Below, piece after piece: positions 8,010 to 17,995 of a DNA stretch of 64,000 bases. This DNA is from Parabacteroides sp. AM08-6. GTDB taxonomy: Bacteria > Bacteroidota > Bacteroidia > Bacteroidales > Tannerellaceae. Made by a program: the position numbers and the translations under genes. The stretch spans positions 1-64,000 of the forward strand of contig NZ_QRMP01000020.1 of the NCBI RefSeq assembly GCF_003473295.1. The letters run 5' to 3'. Below the pieces are notes generated by a model. The model made no database searches. It was given only the letters and a program-made list of their open reading frames with translations, and was not told where the DNA came from. How positions within the stretch are numbered: the first letter of the stretch is position 1; each line of letters opens with the position of its first letter.

Positions 8010-8335
8010 AAAAATAAAAATAATTAAAAATAAAAATGTTACTAATGAAAGTTGTAAAACCGGAATTTCGTAACAGTGAGTGATATTCTACAAGTAACGA
8101 GTAAATGAAGAAATAAAAAACAATGTTATGTACGTTCAAGGTCAAATCCCTTTCACACCACAAAGGAATACATTTATTTTAGATATACAACATTTTAGCG
8201 GGAAAAAAATAATCGGACTTCTAAATTAGGCCGGGTTGTAACAAATTAAGCAAACAATTTGCGATATTAAAAGAATAAGTCTAATTTTGCACCCTAAAAT
8301 TCGAACAGGACTATTAATTAAATAAATCATTCAGA
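8010..8335. other. divergent intergenic region between the RRM gene and tig
   Basis: 326 bp without a gene. It holds the tig promoter at its right end. Its left part is the AT-rich upstream region of the RRM gene, with no TAnnTTTG box I would defend on the minus strand; a long leader is possible. Confidence 0.5.
8258..8289 (+). promoter_or_regulatory. tig promoter, TTTG-N20-TAATTTTG
   Basis: TTTG at 8258-8261 and TAATTTTG at 8282-8289 are separated by 20 nt, an exact match to the Bacteroidetes -33/-7 promoter. Transcription would start near 8296, about 40 nt before the tig ATG. Confidence 0.75.
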
Positions 8336-9691
8336 ATGAACGTTTCGCTTAAAAACATTGATGCTACAAAAGGCATTGTGAAATTAGAAATAGTGAAGGC
8401 TGACTATGCTGACCAGGTGGAAAAAAGCCTGCGAAGTTTTCGTCAGAAAGCAAATGTGCCGGGTTTCCGTAAAGGAATGGTACCCATGGGTATGGTGAAG
8501 AAAATGTATGGTAAACATGTATTGGTTGAAGAAATCAACAAGTTGGTTTCTGAAAGCTTGTATAACTATATCCGTGAAAACAAACTGAACATTTTGGGCG
8601 AACCTCTGCCTAATGAAACCGAACAGAAGGAAATAAATTTCGACACGCAGGAAGAGTTTGAGTTTTGTTTCGATGTGGCTTTGTCTCCTGAAATCAAACT
8701 GGAACTGACAAAGAATGATAAGGTGGCTTATTATCAGGTTGCCATTGATGATGAAATGATTGACAAACAGGTTGAGTCTTACCAAGCTAATTTCGGCTCT
8801 TACGACCAAGTTGATGATGTGGAAGAAAAAGATTTGGTAAAGGGTACGATTGCCGAACTCGAAAACGGTACTCCTAAAGAAGGGGGAATCGTTGTGGAAG
8901 ACGCTGTCCTGATGCCTATGTATGTGAAGGACGAAGCTGAAAAGGCTAAATTTATCGGTGCCTTGAAAAATGCTGTCGTGGTGTTTAATCCGAATAAGGC
9001 TTATGAAGGAGCCGAGGCTGAGATTGCTTCTTTACTGAAAGTTGAAAAAGAAGCGGTTGCCGGTATTACGGGTGATTTTAGTTTTGAAATCAAGGAGATT
9101 ACTCGCCATAAAGGTGCTGAACTGAATCAGGAACTGTTCGATAAAGTGTTTGGTGAAGGTGTTGTTTCCAGCGAAGAAGAGTTTAAGAATAAAATCAAAG
9201 AAGCGTTGGCGGAACAGTTCACTCCGCAGAGTGACTTCAAATTCCTGACCGATACTCGTGACTTGTTGGTTGCAAAGGCCGGTGAGCTGGCTTTTGCCGA
9301 TGATTTGTTGAAACGTTGGCTGCTTGTTGCAAACGAAAAGAATACGGCTGAAAAAATCGAAGAGGATTATCCTAAAATTATCGAAGACCTGAAATATCAC
9401 CTGATTAAAGAAACTTTGGTGAAGGAAAACGGTATAAAGGTGGAAGATGCTGATATCGAAAACTTTGCAAAACGTGTCGCCAAGGCTCAGTTTGCCCAGT
9501 ACGGAATGCTTTCTGTTCCGGAAGATGTATTGGCGAACTATGCAAAAGACATGCTTAAGAATAAGCAGACTTTGCAGAATATTATCGACCGTGCTGTTGA
9601 AGAAAAACTGGCGGCTTGGTTGAAAGAACAGGTTGAACTGGATGTAAAAGAGGTAACGGCAGACGAGTTTAATAAACTTTTCGAAGTATAA
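8336..9691 (+). CDS. tig: trigger factor (ribosome-associated chaperone)
   Basis: A 451-aa trigger factor. The N-terminal ribosome-binding domain carries the signature VPGFRKGMVPMGMVKKMYG (about residues 41-59). The middle peptidyl-prolyl isomerase region (about 150-250) is divergent, as usual in Bacteroidetes, and lacks the common DGxxxDG core. The C-terminal chaperone arms follow. It binds nascent chains at the ribosome exit tunnel. It has its own promoter and terminator but stands next to clpP-clpX, the same neighbourhood as in many bacteria. Confidence 0.95.
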   Translation: MNVSLKNIDATKGIVKLEIVKADYADQVEKSLRSFRQKANVPGFRKGMVPMGMVKKMYGKHVLVEEINKLVSESLYNYIRENKLNILGEPLPNETEQKEINFDTQEEFEFCFDVALSPEIKLELTKNDKVAYYQVAIDDEMIDKQVESYQANFGSYDQVDDVEEKDLVKGTIAELENGTPKEGGIVVEDAVLMPMYVKDEAEKAKFIGALKNAVVVFNPNKAYEGAEAEIASLLKVEKEAVAGITGDFSFEIKEITRHKGAELNQELFDKVFGEGVVSSEEEFKNKIKEALAEQFTPQSDFKFLTDTRDLLVAKAGELAFADDLLKRWLLVANEKNTAEKIEEDYPKIIEDLKYHLIKETLVKENGIKVEDADIENFAKRVAKAQFAQYGMLSVPEDVLANYAKDMLKNKQTLQNIIDRAVEEKLAAWLKEQVELDVKEVTADEFNKLFEV

Positions 9692-9699
9692 TATAAAGG

Positions 9700-9722
9700 A
9701 GCAGCCTTGAGCTGCTTTTTTT
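9700..9722 (+). terminator. tig terminator
   Basis: AGCAGC, CTTGA, GCTGCT hairpin followed by seven T residues, 8 nt after the tig stop. Confidence 0.8.
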
Positions 9723-9772
9723 CGAAAAAAGGGCTTTCTCTCTAAAAAATATCTTACCGGATAGCAAATAAG

Positions 9773-9804
9773 TTGTTTCTTTCAGAAATTTATTTATAAC
9801 TTTG
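9773..9804 (+). promoter_or_regulatory. clpP promoter, TTG-N21-TAACTTTG
   Basis: TTG at 9773-9775 and TAACTTTG at 9797-9804 with a 21-nt spacer fit the Bacteroidetes consensus. The clpP ATG lies 68 nt downstream. The same promoter probably drives clpX and recQ. Confidence 0.7.
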
Positions 9805-9872
9805 TTATTCCGATAAGTTTGAGGGAAATCCCTTTTTTTATAACTATTCGGTAAATCAATAAGATATAGATT

Positions 9873-10538
9873 ATGGAAGATTTTAGAAAGTATGCAACGA
9901 AGCATTTGGGAATGAACAGTAATGCGCTGGATAGTTATATGAATATCACCAGCAGTTACATATCTCCGACAATTATTGAAGAACGCCAGTTGAACGTTGC
10001 TCAGATGGATGTCTTTTCACGGTTAATGATGGACCGTATTATCTTTTTGGGAACACAGGTAGACGATTATACGGCTAATGTGATTCAGGCACAACTCCTG
10101 TACCTGGATTCTAGTGACCCCGGTAAAGACATTTCTATTTATATCAATTCTCCGGGTGGTTCCGTTTATGCCGGATATGGTATTTATGATACGATGCAGT
10201 TTATCAGCAGTGATGTTTCGACTATTTGTACGGGAATGGCTGCCTCTTTTGCCGCAGTTTTGTTAGTGGCCGGAACGAAAGGAAAGCGTATGGCTTTGCC
10301 TCATTCGCGCGTGATGATACATCAGCCGTTAGGAGGCGTGCAGGGGCAGGCTTCGGATATTGAAATTACAGCCCGTGAAATCCTGAAGGTGAAGAAAGAG
10401 CTTTATACAATCATATCCACTCATTCCGGTAAACCTTATGAAGAGGTTGAACGTGATAGCGATCGCGATTACTGGATGACGGCGGAAGAAGCGTTGGCTT
10501 ATGGTATGGTTGATAAAGTGCTGGTTCGTAACAAATAG
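9873..10538 (+). CDS. clpP: ATP-dependent Clp protease proteolytic subunit
   Basis: A 221-aa serine protease subunit that assembles into a 14-mer and degrades proteins fed by ClpX. The catalytic triad is visible as Ser125 ([10 protein letters not shown]), His150 (MIHQPLGG) and Asp199 (RDYW). The Ser-His and His-Asp spacings of 25 and 49 match the family. The N-terminus is about 25 residues longer than in E. coli ClpP, suggesting a propeptide removed by self-processing. It is followed 65 nt later by clpX. Confidence 0.97.
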   Translation: MEDFRKYATKHLGMNSNALDSYMNITSSYISPTIIEERQLNVAQMDVFSRLMMDRIIFLGTQVDDYTANVIQAQLLYLDSSDPGKDISIYINSPGGSVYAGYGIYDTMQFISSDVSTICTGMAASFAAVLLVAGTKGKRMALPHSRVMIHQPLGGVQGQASDIEITAREILKVKKELYTIISTHSGKPYEEVERDSDRDYWMTAEEALAYGMVDKVLVRNK

Positions 10539-10603
10539 TATTAATGATAAAGAGTGTTGCGAAAGTTCCAATCGCAACGCTCTTGTAAAAAAACAAATAC
10601 AGA

Positions 10604-11833
10604 ATGGCCAAAACAGCCGAAAGATGCGCGTTCTGCGGACGTAGTGAGAGAGATGTCAATATGTTGATAAACGGAATAGCCGGTGCTATTTGTGACGAAT
10701 GTTCCCAGCGTGCATACGAAATAGTTAAAGAACAAATGTCCGGACCGAAAAGCTCGTTCGGGTTAAACAAGGAAGAGCTTCCGAAGCCGGAAGATATTAA
10801 AAAGTTTCTGGATCAATATGTGATAGGGCAGGATGATGCCAAACGTTATCTGGCTGTGTCTGTGTATAACCACTATAAACGGTTGATACAAAAAGTGACG
10901 TCGGATGATGTGGAAATCGAGAAGTCGAATATTATTATGGTCGGAGCTACCGGTACGGGAAAAACTTTATTGGCCCGTACTATTGCGAAGTTGCTCCATG
11001 TGCCATTTGCGATTGTAGATGCGACAGTGTTGACTGAGGCGGGCTATGTCGGGGAGGATATCGAGAGCATTTTGACCCGTTTGTTGCAGGCGGCCGATTA
11101 TGACGTGGATGCGGCGCAGCGGGGAATCGTATTTATCGATGAAATAGATAAAATTGCCCGTAAGAGCGATAATCCTTCTATCACGCGCGATGTGAGTGGT
11201 GAGGGGGTTCAGCAGGGATTGCTTAAATTATTGGAAGGTTCCATTGTGAATGTGCCGCCTCAGGGTGGAAGAAAACATCCGGAACAGAAGATGATTGCCG
11301 TGGATACGAAGAATATCCTGTTTGTTTGTGGCGGTGCTTTCGACGGAATAGAGAAGAAAATCGCCCAGCGTTTGAATACCCGTGTGGTCGGATATGCCGC
11401 AAGTTGTGATATCGCACAAGTGGATCGTCATAATTTGCTTAAGTATATAACGCCGACGGATTTGAAGTCGTTCGGCCTGATACCCGAAATAATCGGGCGT
11501 CTGCCTATTTTGACTTATTTGAATCCGCTTGACAGAAAAACGCTTCGCAGTATTCTGACCGAGCCTAAAAATTCGATTATCAAGCAATACGTCAAGCTGT
11601 TCGAAATGGATGGCATCAAGCTGACGTTTGATGAGGATGTATTTGAATTTATTGTGGATAAAGCTTTGGAATTTAAGCTTGGTGCCCGCGGATTACGTTC
11701 CATTGTGGAGGCCGTGATGATGGATGCTATGTACACGATGCCGTCTGCAAAGAAAAAGACACTTCACGTAACAGTGGAATATGCGAAGGAAAAGTTTGAA
11801 AAATCAGACGTAAACCGTTTACAGATAGCCTGA
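10604..11833 (+). CDS. clpX: ATP-dependent Clp protease ATP-binding subunit
   Basis: A 409-aa AAA+ unfoldase. The N-terminal zinc domain has C8-x2-C11 and C30-x2-C33. Walker A is GATGTGKT (114-121), Walker B is IVFIDEIDK, and the sensor and C-terminal domains are complete. The ClpP-docking loop region ([21 protein letters not shown]) is present. It selects tagged substrates and threads them into ClpP. The leader before it contains a GTTGCGA / TCGCAAC inverted repeat (about 10556-10580), a possible weak attenuator between clpP and clpX. Confidence 0.97.
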   Translation: MAKTAERCAFCGRSERDVNMLINGIAGAICDECSQRAYEIVKEQMSGPKSSFGLNKEELPKPEDIKKFLDQYVIGQDDAKRYLAVSVYNHYKRLIQKVTSDDVEIEKSNIIMVGATGTGKTLLARTIAKLLHVPFAIVDATVLTEAGYVGEDIESILTRLLQAADYDVDAAQRGIVFIDEIDKIARKSDNPSITRDVSGEGVQQGLLKLLEGSIVNVPPQGGRKHPEQKMIAVDTKNILFVCGGAFDGIEKKIAQRLNTRVVGYAASCDIAQVDRHNLLKYITPTDLKSFGLIPEIIGRLPILTYLNPLDRKTLRSILTEPKNSIIKQYVKLFEMDGIKLTFDEDVFEFIVDKALEFKLGARGLRSIVEAVMMDAMYTMPSAKKKTLHVTVEYAKEKFEKSDVNRLQIA

Positions 11834-11859
11834 TGAACGGTTGTTAAATATAAATTAGT

Positions 11860-14040
11860 ATGGCAAAAAAGGATATTTTAGCAGAGGAACTCAAAAAGCA
11901 TTTTGGTTTTGGTACTTTTAAGGGGAACCAAAGGGCTATTATCGAGAATGTGCTGGCCGGAAATGATACCTTTGTATTGATGCCGACTGGGGGGGGCAAA
12001 TCTTTGTGTTATCAATTGCCGTCTCTTATGTTGGAGGGAACGGCTATTGTAATCTCGCCTTTAATCGCTCTCATGAAGAACCAGGTGGATGCCATGCGTA
12101 ATTTCAGCGATGAGGACGGGGTGGCCCATTTTATCAATTCTTCTTTGAATAAGTCGGCTATCGACCAGGTGAAAGAAGATATCATGGCGGGACGTACGAA
12201 GTTGCTTTATGTCGCTCCGGAATCGTTGACCAAAGAAGAAAATGTGGAATTTCTACGTCAGGTCAATATTTCATTTTATGCGGTAGATGAAGCGCACTGT
12301 ATCTCTGAATGGGGACATGATTTCCGTCCGGAATATCGTCGTATCCGTCCTATTATAAATGAAATAGGTAAACGTCCGCTGATTGCTTTGACTGCAACGG
12401 CTACTCCTAAAGTACAGCATGATATCCAGAAAAATCTGGGTATGATTGATGCCTCTGTCTTTAAATCATCTTTCAACCGTCCTAATTTATATTATGAAAT
12501 TCGTCCGAAAACGGTCAATATAGATCGTGATATTATTAAATATATAAAATCCAATGAGGGCAAATCCGGTATTATTTATTGCCTGAGCCGCAAGAAGGTG
12601 GAAGAGTTTGCCGATATATTGAAAGCAAACGGCATCAAAGCTTTGCCGTATCATGCAGGTATGGATTCGTCCATGCGTTCGGCTAATCAGGATGCGTTCC
12701 TGATGGAAAAAACGGATGTGATTGTTGCTACTATCGCGTTCGGTATGGGGATAGATAAACCGGATGTACGGTATGTTATTCATTATGACATACCTAAAAG
12801 CCTGGAAGGATATTATCAGGAAACCGGACGCTCCGGTCGTGACGGGGGCGAAGGGCAATGTATTGCCTTTTATGCATATAAGGACTTGCAGAAACTGGAG
12901 AAGTTTATGCAGGGTAAGCCGGTGGCGGAACAGGAAATAGGGAAACAGTTGTTGCTCGAAACGGCTGCTTATGCCGAAACTTCCGTCTGTCGCAGGAAAG
13001 TGTTGTTGCATTATTTCGGTGAAGAATATCTGGAGGATAATTGTGGAAATTGTGATAATTGTTTGAACCCCAAAAAGCAAGTGGAAGCAAAAGAATTGTT
13101 GAGTGCCGTACTGGATGTTATCGGTACGCTAAAAGAAAAATTCAAGGCGGAATATATCGTAAATATGTTGGTCGGTAATGAGACCTCTGAGATACAATCT
13201 TATAAACATAATGAGCTTGAAATCTTCGGTTCCGGACAGGATGAGGAAGAAAAAACTTGGAACGCCGTTATCCGCCAGGCTCTGATTGCAGGCTATTTGG
13301 CGAAAGATATTGAAAATTATGGTTTGCTGAAAATTACGTCAAAAGGAAAAGAGTTTATCGAGAAACCTGTCTCTTTTAAAATTACCGAGGACCATGAGTT
13401 CGACGAGGAAGAGGAGGAGGTGCCGGTTCGTGGTGGCGCCACCTGTGCCGTCGACCCTGTTTTGTACTCGATGATGAAAGATCTTCGTAAGAAATTGTCC
13501 AAGCGCCTGCAGGTGCCTCCTTTCGTGATTTTCCAGGATCCGTCGCTTGAAGCGATGGCCACTACTTATCCGGTGACATTGGATGAGTTGCAGAATATTC
13601 CCGGCGTGGGAGCCGGAAAGGCCAAACGTTACGGGAAGGAATTTGTCGAGCTGATAAAGAAACATGTGGAGGAGAATGAAATCGAACGTCCGGAAGATCT
13701 TCGTGTACGTACGGTTGCCAATAAATCCAAATTGAAAGTGTCCATTATTCAGCGTATCGACCGTAAAGTGGCTTTGGACGAGATTGCGATGACCAATGGT
13801 TTGGAATTTAACGAATTATTGGATGAGATTGAAGCGATTGTTTATTCGGGAACGCGCATTAATATCGATTACTTCCTGAATGATGTGATGGATGAAGATC
13901 ATATTGAAGACATTTATGAATATTTCAAGGATTCTGAAACGGATGACCTGGAAGATGCTATCGAAGAATTAGGTGGTGATTATACTGAAGAAGAAATGCG
14001 CCTGGTCCGTATTAAATTCCTTTCGGAGATGGCGAATTAG
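11860..14040 (+). CDS. recQ: ATP-dependent DNA helicase RecQ
   Basis: A 726-aa RecQ helicase acting in recombination and fork repair. Walker A is MPTGGGKS (41-48) and the DEAH box is VDEAHCISEWGHDFRPEY. Motif VI is QETGRSGRDG, and the zinc-binding RQC Cys cluster is CRRKVLLHYFGEEYLEDNC with CGNCDNC. An HRDC domain follows (PPFVIFQDPSLEAMATTYP, about 545-620). The C-terminus extends about 100 residues beyond the HRDC domain with an acidic tail, common in Bacteroidetes. It starts 26 nt after clpX and is probably co-transcribed with it. Confidence 0.96.
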   Translation: MAKKDILAEELKKHFGFGTFKGNQRAIIENVLAGNDTFVLMPTGGGKSLCYQLPSLMLEGTAIVISPLIALMKNQVDAMRNFSDEDGVAHFINSSLNKSAIDQVKEDIMAGRTKLLYVAPESLTKEENVEFLRQVNISFYAVDEAHCISEWGHDFRPEYRRIRPIINEIGKRPLIALTATATPKVQHDIQKNLGMIDASVFKSSFNRPNLYYEIRPKTVNIDRDIIKYIKSNEGKSGIIYCLSRKKVEEFADILKANGIKALPYHAGMDSSMRSANQDAFLMEKTDVIVATIAFGMGIDKPDVRYVIHYDIPKSLEGYYQETGRSGRDGGEGQCIAFYAYKDLQKLEKFMQGKPVAEQEIGKQLLLETAAYAETSVCRRKVLLHYFGEEYLEDNCGNCDNCLNPKKQVEAKELLSAVLDVIGTLKEKFKAEYIVNMLVGNETSEIQSYKHNELEIFGSGQDEEEKTWNAVIRQALIAGYLAKDIENYGLLKITSKGKEFIEKPVSFKITEDHEFDEEEEEVPVRGGATCAVDPVLYSMMKDLRKKLSKRLQVPPFVIFQDPSLEAMATTYPVTLDELQNIPGVGAGKAKRYGKEFVELIKKHVEENEIERPEDLRVRTVANKSKLKVSIIQRIDRKVALDEIAMTNGLEFNELLDEIEAIVYSGTRINIDYFLNDVMDEDHIEDIYEYFKDSETDDLEDAIEELGGDYTEEEMRLVRIKFLSEMAN

Positions 14041-14171
14041 GATTGGTATGATAGAGGTGATTCGTTTTATAAAAAACACTAATTTAATAGGATAGCATAC
14101 TTTTCCGGTTCTCTGTCCGTTAAATTAATGTTATTTTGTAATGTAATCATGGTATGATAAAAGACGGTTTA

Positions 14172-15740
14172 ATGAAGAAGTTGCTTGTATTATTTTTTGC
14201 ATTTGCTTGCTTAGCGGTTAAAGCTCAGGGCGCGAAAGACTCTGTTGTAATGACTGTTGCCGGAAAGCAAATCCCTTTGTCCGAATTTATTTTCATCGCG
14301 GGAAAGAATAGTGAAGTAAATCTTTCTGATAAAAAATCTGTTGAGGCCTATGTCGAGTTGTTTAAGAATTTCAAACTGAAAGTTGCTGAAGCGGAAGAAC
14401 AGGGCCTGGATAAGACCAAATCGTTTGATGAAGAGTTGGATGGTTACCGTGCCCAGCTTGTCTCGAGTTATCTTTCCGATAAAGACGGAGAAGAAGAAGC
14501 CGTACGTACCGTTTACAACCGGTATGGGGAAATGCTTGAATTGAGCCATATCTTGTTTCGTCTTCCGAAACAAACTTTGTCGAAGGATACTGTTGCCGTT
14601 TATCAAAAGGCTATGGAAGCTTATGAGCGTATCCGGAAAGGGGAGGATTTTGCTGCTGTTGGTGAGGAACTGGTGAAAGAAGACAAAGAGCATATCGGTT
14701 ATGAGTATGTACGTAGCTTGCTTCCTATGCAAGCTCTTTTGGCATTTGAAAATGCAGCCTATTCGATGCCGGTAGGGAGTGTTTCGCTTCCTGTGCGTAC
14801 GGCTCAAGGTTTTCATCTCGTATTAATACATAGTCGGAAACCTAATCCCGGGTTGGTGCATGTGGCTCATATCCTGATACGTTTTCCTGAAGATTCGGTA
14901 GCACAGAGCGAAAGCGACATATTGGCACGTGCAGAAGAAATCTGTCGGAAAGCAAGAGCGGGTGAAGATTTTGCTACCTTGGCCAAAGAGTATTCCGACG
15001 ATGAGGCCTCTGCTAAAAGAGGGGGAGAACTGGCTCCTTTCGGGGTTGGAGAAATGATTGAACCTTTTGAAAATGCCTCTTTTGCCTTGACTACGCCGGG
15101 TGAAATCAGTAATCCTGTTAAATCACGCTTTGGTTATCATATAATCAAGCTGATAGAAAAGCCCGGCCTGCCGACATTCGAGCAGAAGAAAAAAGGTTGG
15201 TCCCGCCAAATGGCCCAGGGAGAACGCAACTTTGATTATTATAAAGCGTTTGACGAACGAATGAAAAAAGAGTACGGATATGTTTTTTATCCGGAGGCTT
15301 ATAAGGAATTACTGGAACTTTGTAACGACTATTTCCCGTCGGAACAGGCTTTTTATGAAAAAGCGAAAGATATGCATAAGGTGTTGGTGCATGTAGATGG
15401 TCACGATATTCAGCAGGATGAGTTCGCTTATTATATACAGCGTTGTCCCTTTTCCACTAAAACATATGCCGGTGATTTCATGCAGGAAGTGTATGATTTG
15501 TTTATTCGTGATATCGTAACGACGGCTGAACGTAAAAATCTGGAAACAAAACATCCTGAATTCAAATTGCAGTTGCAAGAGTACCGGGATGGCATTTTAC
15601 TTTTTGATATCAGTAATAAGGAAATTTGGAGTAAACCGCTTGAGGAACAGGCACGTTTGGAAGCAGAATGGATAAAACGCCTGAATGAGAAGTATCCAGT
15701 GTCAATAAATTGGAAATTACTGAAAAAAATAAAGAAATAA
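14172..15740 (+). CDS. periplasmic peptidyl-prolyl isomerase with two PpiC domains
   Basis: A 522-aa exported protein. The signal peptide runs from MKKLLVLFF to AVKAQG. An upstream in-frame ATG (14154) would add six residues and is less likely. Two parvulin-type rotamase domains lie at about residues 120-225 and 230-335. The second is closer to consensus: HILIRFP, DFATLAKEYSDD, RGGELAPFG, GYHIIKLIEK. A chaperone-like C-terminal part follows. It probably helps outer-membrane proteins fold in the periplasm and is first in a run with two related proteins. Confidence 0.9.
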   Translation: MKKLLVLFFAFACLAVKAQGAKDSVVMTVAGKQIPLSEFIFIAGKNSEVNLSDKKSVEAYVELFKNFKLKVAEAEEQGLDKTKSFDEELDGYRAQLVSSYLSDKDGEEEAVRTVYNRYGEMLELSHILFRLPKQTLSKDTVAVYQKAMEAYERIRKGEDFAAVGEELVKEDKEHIGYEYVRSLLPMQALLAFENAAYSMPVGSVSLPVRTAQGFHLVLIHSRKPNPGLVHVAHILIRFPEDSVAQSESDILARAEEICRKARAGEDFATLAKEYSDDEASAKRGGELAPFGVGEMIEPFENASFALTTPGEISNPVKSRFGYHIIKLIEKPGLPTFEQKKKGWSRQMAQGERNFDYYKAFDERMKKEYGYVFYPEAYKELLELCNDYFPSEQAFYEKAKDMHKVLVHVDGHDIQQDEFAYYIQRCPFSTKTYAGDFMQEVYDLFIRDIVTTAERKNLETKHPEFKLQLQEYRDGILLFDISNKEIWSKPLEEQARLEAEWIKRLNEKYPVSINWKLLKKIKK

Positions 15741-15753
15741 TGAATAGAAAGTC

Positions 15754-16608
15754 ATGAGAAGTTGCTTCATTTTTATAGCATTTGTATCTTTGCTGTGTTC
15801 TTGTAAGAAAACGCAGTCTACGATTGATACGGATGTGTTGGTAAAAGTGAAGGACCGTACTCTCACCCGTTCTGAAATAAAAGGACTGATTCCACGAGGC
15901 GTTTCTTCGTCCGATAGCTTGTTGTTGGCGGAGAGTCTGGTAAAGAAGTGGGTGAAGGATGCGTTGGTTTATGAGGTTGCTCTTCGTAATCTGGGGAATG
16001 AAAAGGAAGAAGTGGACAAGTTGGTGGAAGAATATCGCCATTCGCTTGTCCGGTATCGTTATCAGGAACAATTGATACGGGAAAAACTTTCTGCGGATTT
16101 TCAGGAAAGCGATAAGTTGAGGTATTATGAGGAGAACCAGAAGAAGTTTGTTCTGGATAAGGCTTTGATAAAAGGCCTGTTTCTTAAAATTCCGGTGGAT
16201 GCTCCCGGGCTTTCTGACGTAAAAGGATGGTATAAGTCGACTTCTGAAGCTTCTTTGGAAAAAATAGAGAAGTATAGTGTACAGAATGCCACTATTTATG
16301 ATTACTTTTACGACAAATGGGTGGATTTTGACCAGGTGATGGATAACATACCGGTCCACGTGGTTAACCCGAACGAGTTCTTGAAGGCGAACAAGTTTGT
16401 AGAAACTGCGGATAGTAGTTATTGCTACTTGTTGAATATAAAGGAGTATCTTCCAGCCGGAAGTGTTGCTCCTTACGATTATGCAGGACCGCAAATTGTG
16501 GAAATGCTAACGAACCTCCGTAAAGTGGAGTTTCTGAAGAGATTTGAAGATGAGTTATACAACGATGCAGTCAGAAGCGGTGATGTCCGGTTTAGTGACG
16601 AGCCGTAA
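15754..16608 (+). CDS. lipoprotein related to SurA-type chaperones
   Basis: A 284-aa lipoprotein. The signal peptide ends with the lipobox LCSC (about residues 13-16) followed by KK. The body resembles the N-terminal and interdomain helices of SurA/PpiC chaperones (VLVKVKDRTLTRSEIKGLIP, then WVKDALVYEVALRNLG). No PpiC rotamase domain is recognisable, so it is likely a chaperone without isomerase activity. It lies 13 nt after the two-domain PpiC protein and 25 nt before surA, so the three are co-transcribed and likely cooperate. Confidence 0.82.
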   Translation: MRSCFIFIAFVSLLCSCKKTQSTIDTDVLVKVKDRTLTRSEIKGLIPRGVSSSDSLLLAESLVKKWVKDALVYEVALRNLGNEKEEVDKLVEEYRHSLVRYRYQEQLIREKLSADFQESDKLRYYEENQKKFVLDKALIKGLFLKIPVDAPGLSDVKGWYKSTSEASLEKIEKYSVQNATIYDYFYDKWVDFDQVMDNIPVHVVNPNEFLKANKFVETADSSYCYLLNIKEYLPAGSVAPYDYAGPQIVEMLTNLRKVEFLKRFEDELYNDAVRSGDVRFSDEP

Positions 16609-16633
16609 TTGCTAAATTATAAAGATGTACATG

Positions 16634-17995
16634 ATGAAAAAGATTTTAATTGTATTTTTTCTTGCCTGTTTATCTTGTGTTGTAAAAGCGCAGGATAATG
16701 TGATAGATGAAATCGTGTGGGTGGTAGGAGATGATGCTATTTTGCGTTCGGATATAGAGGACCAACGCTTGATGTTGCAAAATGAGGGGATACGTCTGGA
16801 TGGCGACCCTTATTGTGTGATACCGGAGCAGATGGCTATCCAGAAGCTGTATCTGAACCAAGCGAAGATAGACAGTGTGGAAGTGAATGAGAACCAGGTT
16901 ATCCAGGCTGCCGATCAATGGATAAATATGGCCATCAATCAGATTGGCTCGAAAGAAAAGCTGGAGGAGTATTTTAATAAAAAAATCTCACAGTTGAAGG
17001 AGGAGCGTAAGGAGACAATACGTGAAGAACAAATTGTCCAGCAGATGAAACGCGAGTTGATAGGTGAAATAAAACTCACGCCGTCTGAAGTTCGTAAGTT
17101 TTATAACCAGTTGCCGAAGGATAGCTTGCCTATGATTCCGACGACCGTGGAAGTGCAGATTATTACAATGGAGCCAAAGATACCTTTCGAAGAGACGGAT
17201 GCTATCAAAGCCCGTTTGCGTCAGTTTACAGAGGATATTAATAATGGAAAGTATGAGTTTGCTTCATTGGCCCGGTTGTATTCGGAAGACCCTGCTTCTT
17301 CAATGAAAGGTGGAGAATTGGGTTTCACAGGAAAAGGCTTTCTGGCTCCGGAGTTTGCCAATGTCGCTTTTAATTTGAACGATCCGAAAAAGATTTCTCA
17401 AATCGTACAGACGGAATATGGTTACCATATTATCCAGTTGATTGAAAAACGCGGTGACCGTATTAACTGCCGACATATTTTGTTGAAACCTAAAGCTTCG
17501 GATAAGGAATTGGAAAATTCGATGGCACGTATGGATTCTTTGTGCAATCTTTTGAAGGATAATGAGTTTACATTTGAAGAAGCGGCTCTTCTCGCTTCTT
17601 ATGATAAAGATACTCGTAATAATAAAGGGTTGATGGTGAATAAGAAAGAAGAGAGTGAACATTATGGTACACCTAAATTTGAAATGGCAGAACTTCCCCA
17701 GGAAGTAGGAAAAATAGTTTACACGATGAAAGTGGGTGAAATTTCCAAGCCGTTTAGGATGATTAATGATAAGCAGAAAGAGGTCGTTGCGATTGTTAAG
17801 TTAAAAACCAGAGTGGAACAGCATAAAGCGAACCTTTCTGACGATTTTCAGGCTTTGAAGTCAATTGTTGAAAACCGTAAACGCGAACAATTGCTGAACG
17901 ACTGGGTTGCAAAAAAGCAAAAAAGCACTTATGTTCGTATCAGTGAGGGATGGCGTAATTGCGATTTCAAGTATCCCGGCTGGGTTAAAGAATGA
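16634..17995 (+). CDS. surA: SurA-like periplasmic chaperone / peptidyl-prolyl isomerase
   Basis: A 453-aa exported protein. The signal peptide is MKKILIVFFLACLSCVVKAQ, preceded by other in-frame Met codons at 16625 and 16631. The SurA N-domain opens with IDEIVWVVGDDAILRSDIED. A parvulin domain covers about residues 170-275 (FASLARLYSEDPASSMKGGE and GYHIIQLIEKRGD). A second, poorly conserved domain follows. SurA escorts beta-barrel precursors to the BAM complex. Its stop overlaps the start of the OstA-like gene (ATGA), indicating coupling. Confidence 0.9.
   Translation: MKKILIVFFLACLSCVVKAQDNVIDEIVWVVGDDAILRSDIEDQRLMLQNEGIRLDGDPYCVIPEQMAIQKLYLNQAKIDSVEVNENQVIQAADQWINMAINQIGSKEKLEEYFNKKISQLKEERKETIREEQIVQQMKRELIGEIKLTPSEVRKFYNQLPKDSLPMIPTTVEVQIITMEPKIPFEETDAIKARLRQFTEDINNGKYEFASLARLYSEDPASSMKGGELGFTGKGFLAPEFANVAFNLNDPKKISQIVQTEYGYHIIQLIEKRGDRINCRHILLKPKASDKELENSMARMDSLCNLLKDNEFTFEEAALLASYDKDTRNNKGLMVNKKEESEHYGTPKFEMAELPQEVGKIVYTMKVGEISKPFRMINDKQKEVVAIVKLKTRVEQHKANLSDDFQALKSIVENRKREQLLNDWVAKKQKSTYVRISEGWRNCDFKYPGWVKE

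Noticed and set aside
8010..8335. A structured cold-shock-type leader before the RRM gene
   Set aside because: The region is AT-rich but I see no convincing stem set or minus-strand promoter box to define it.
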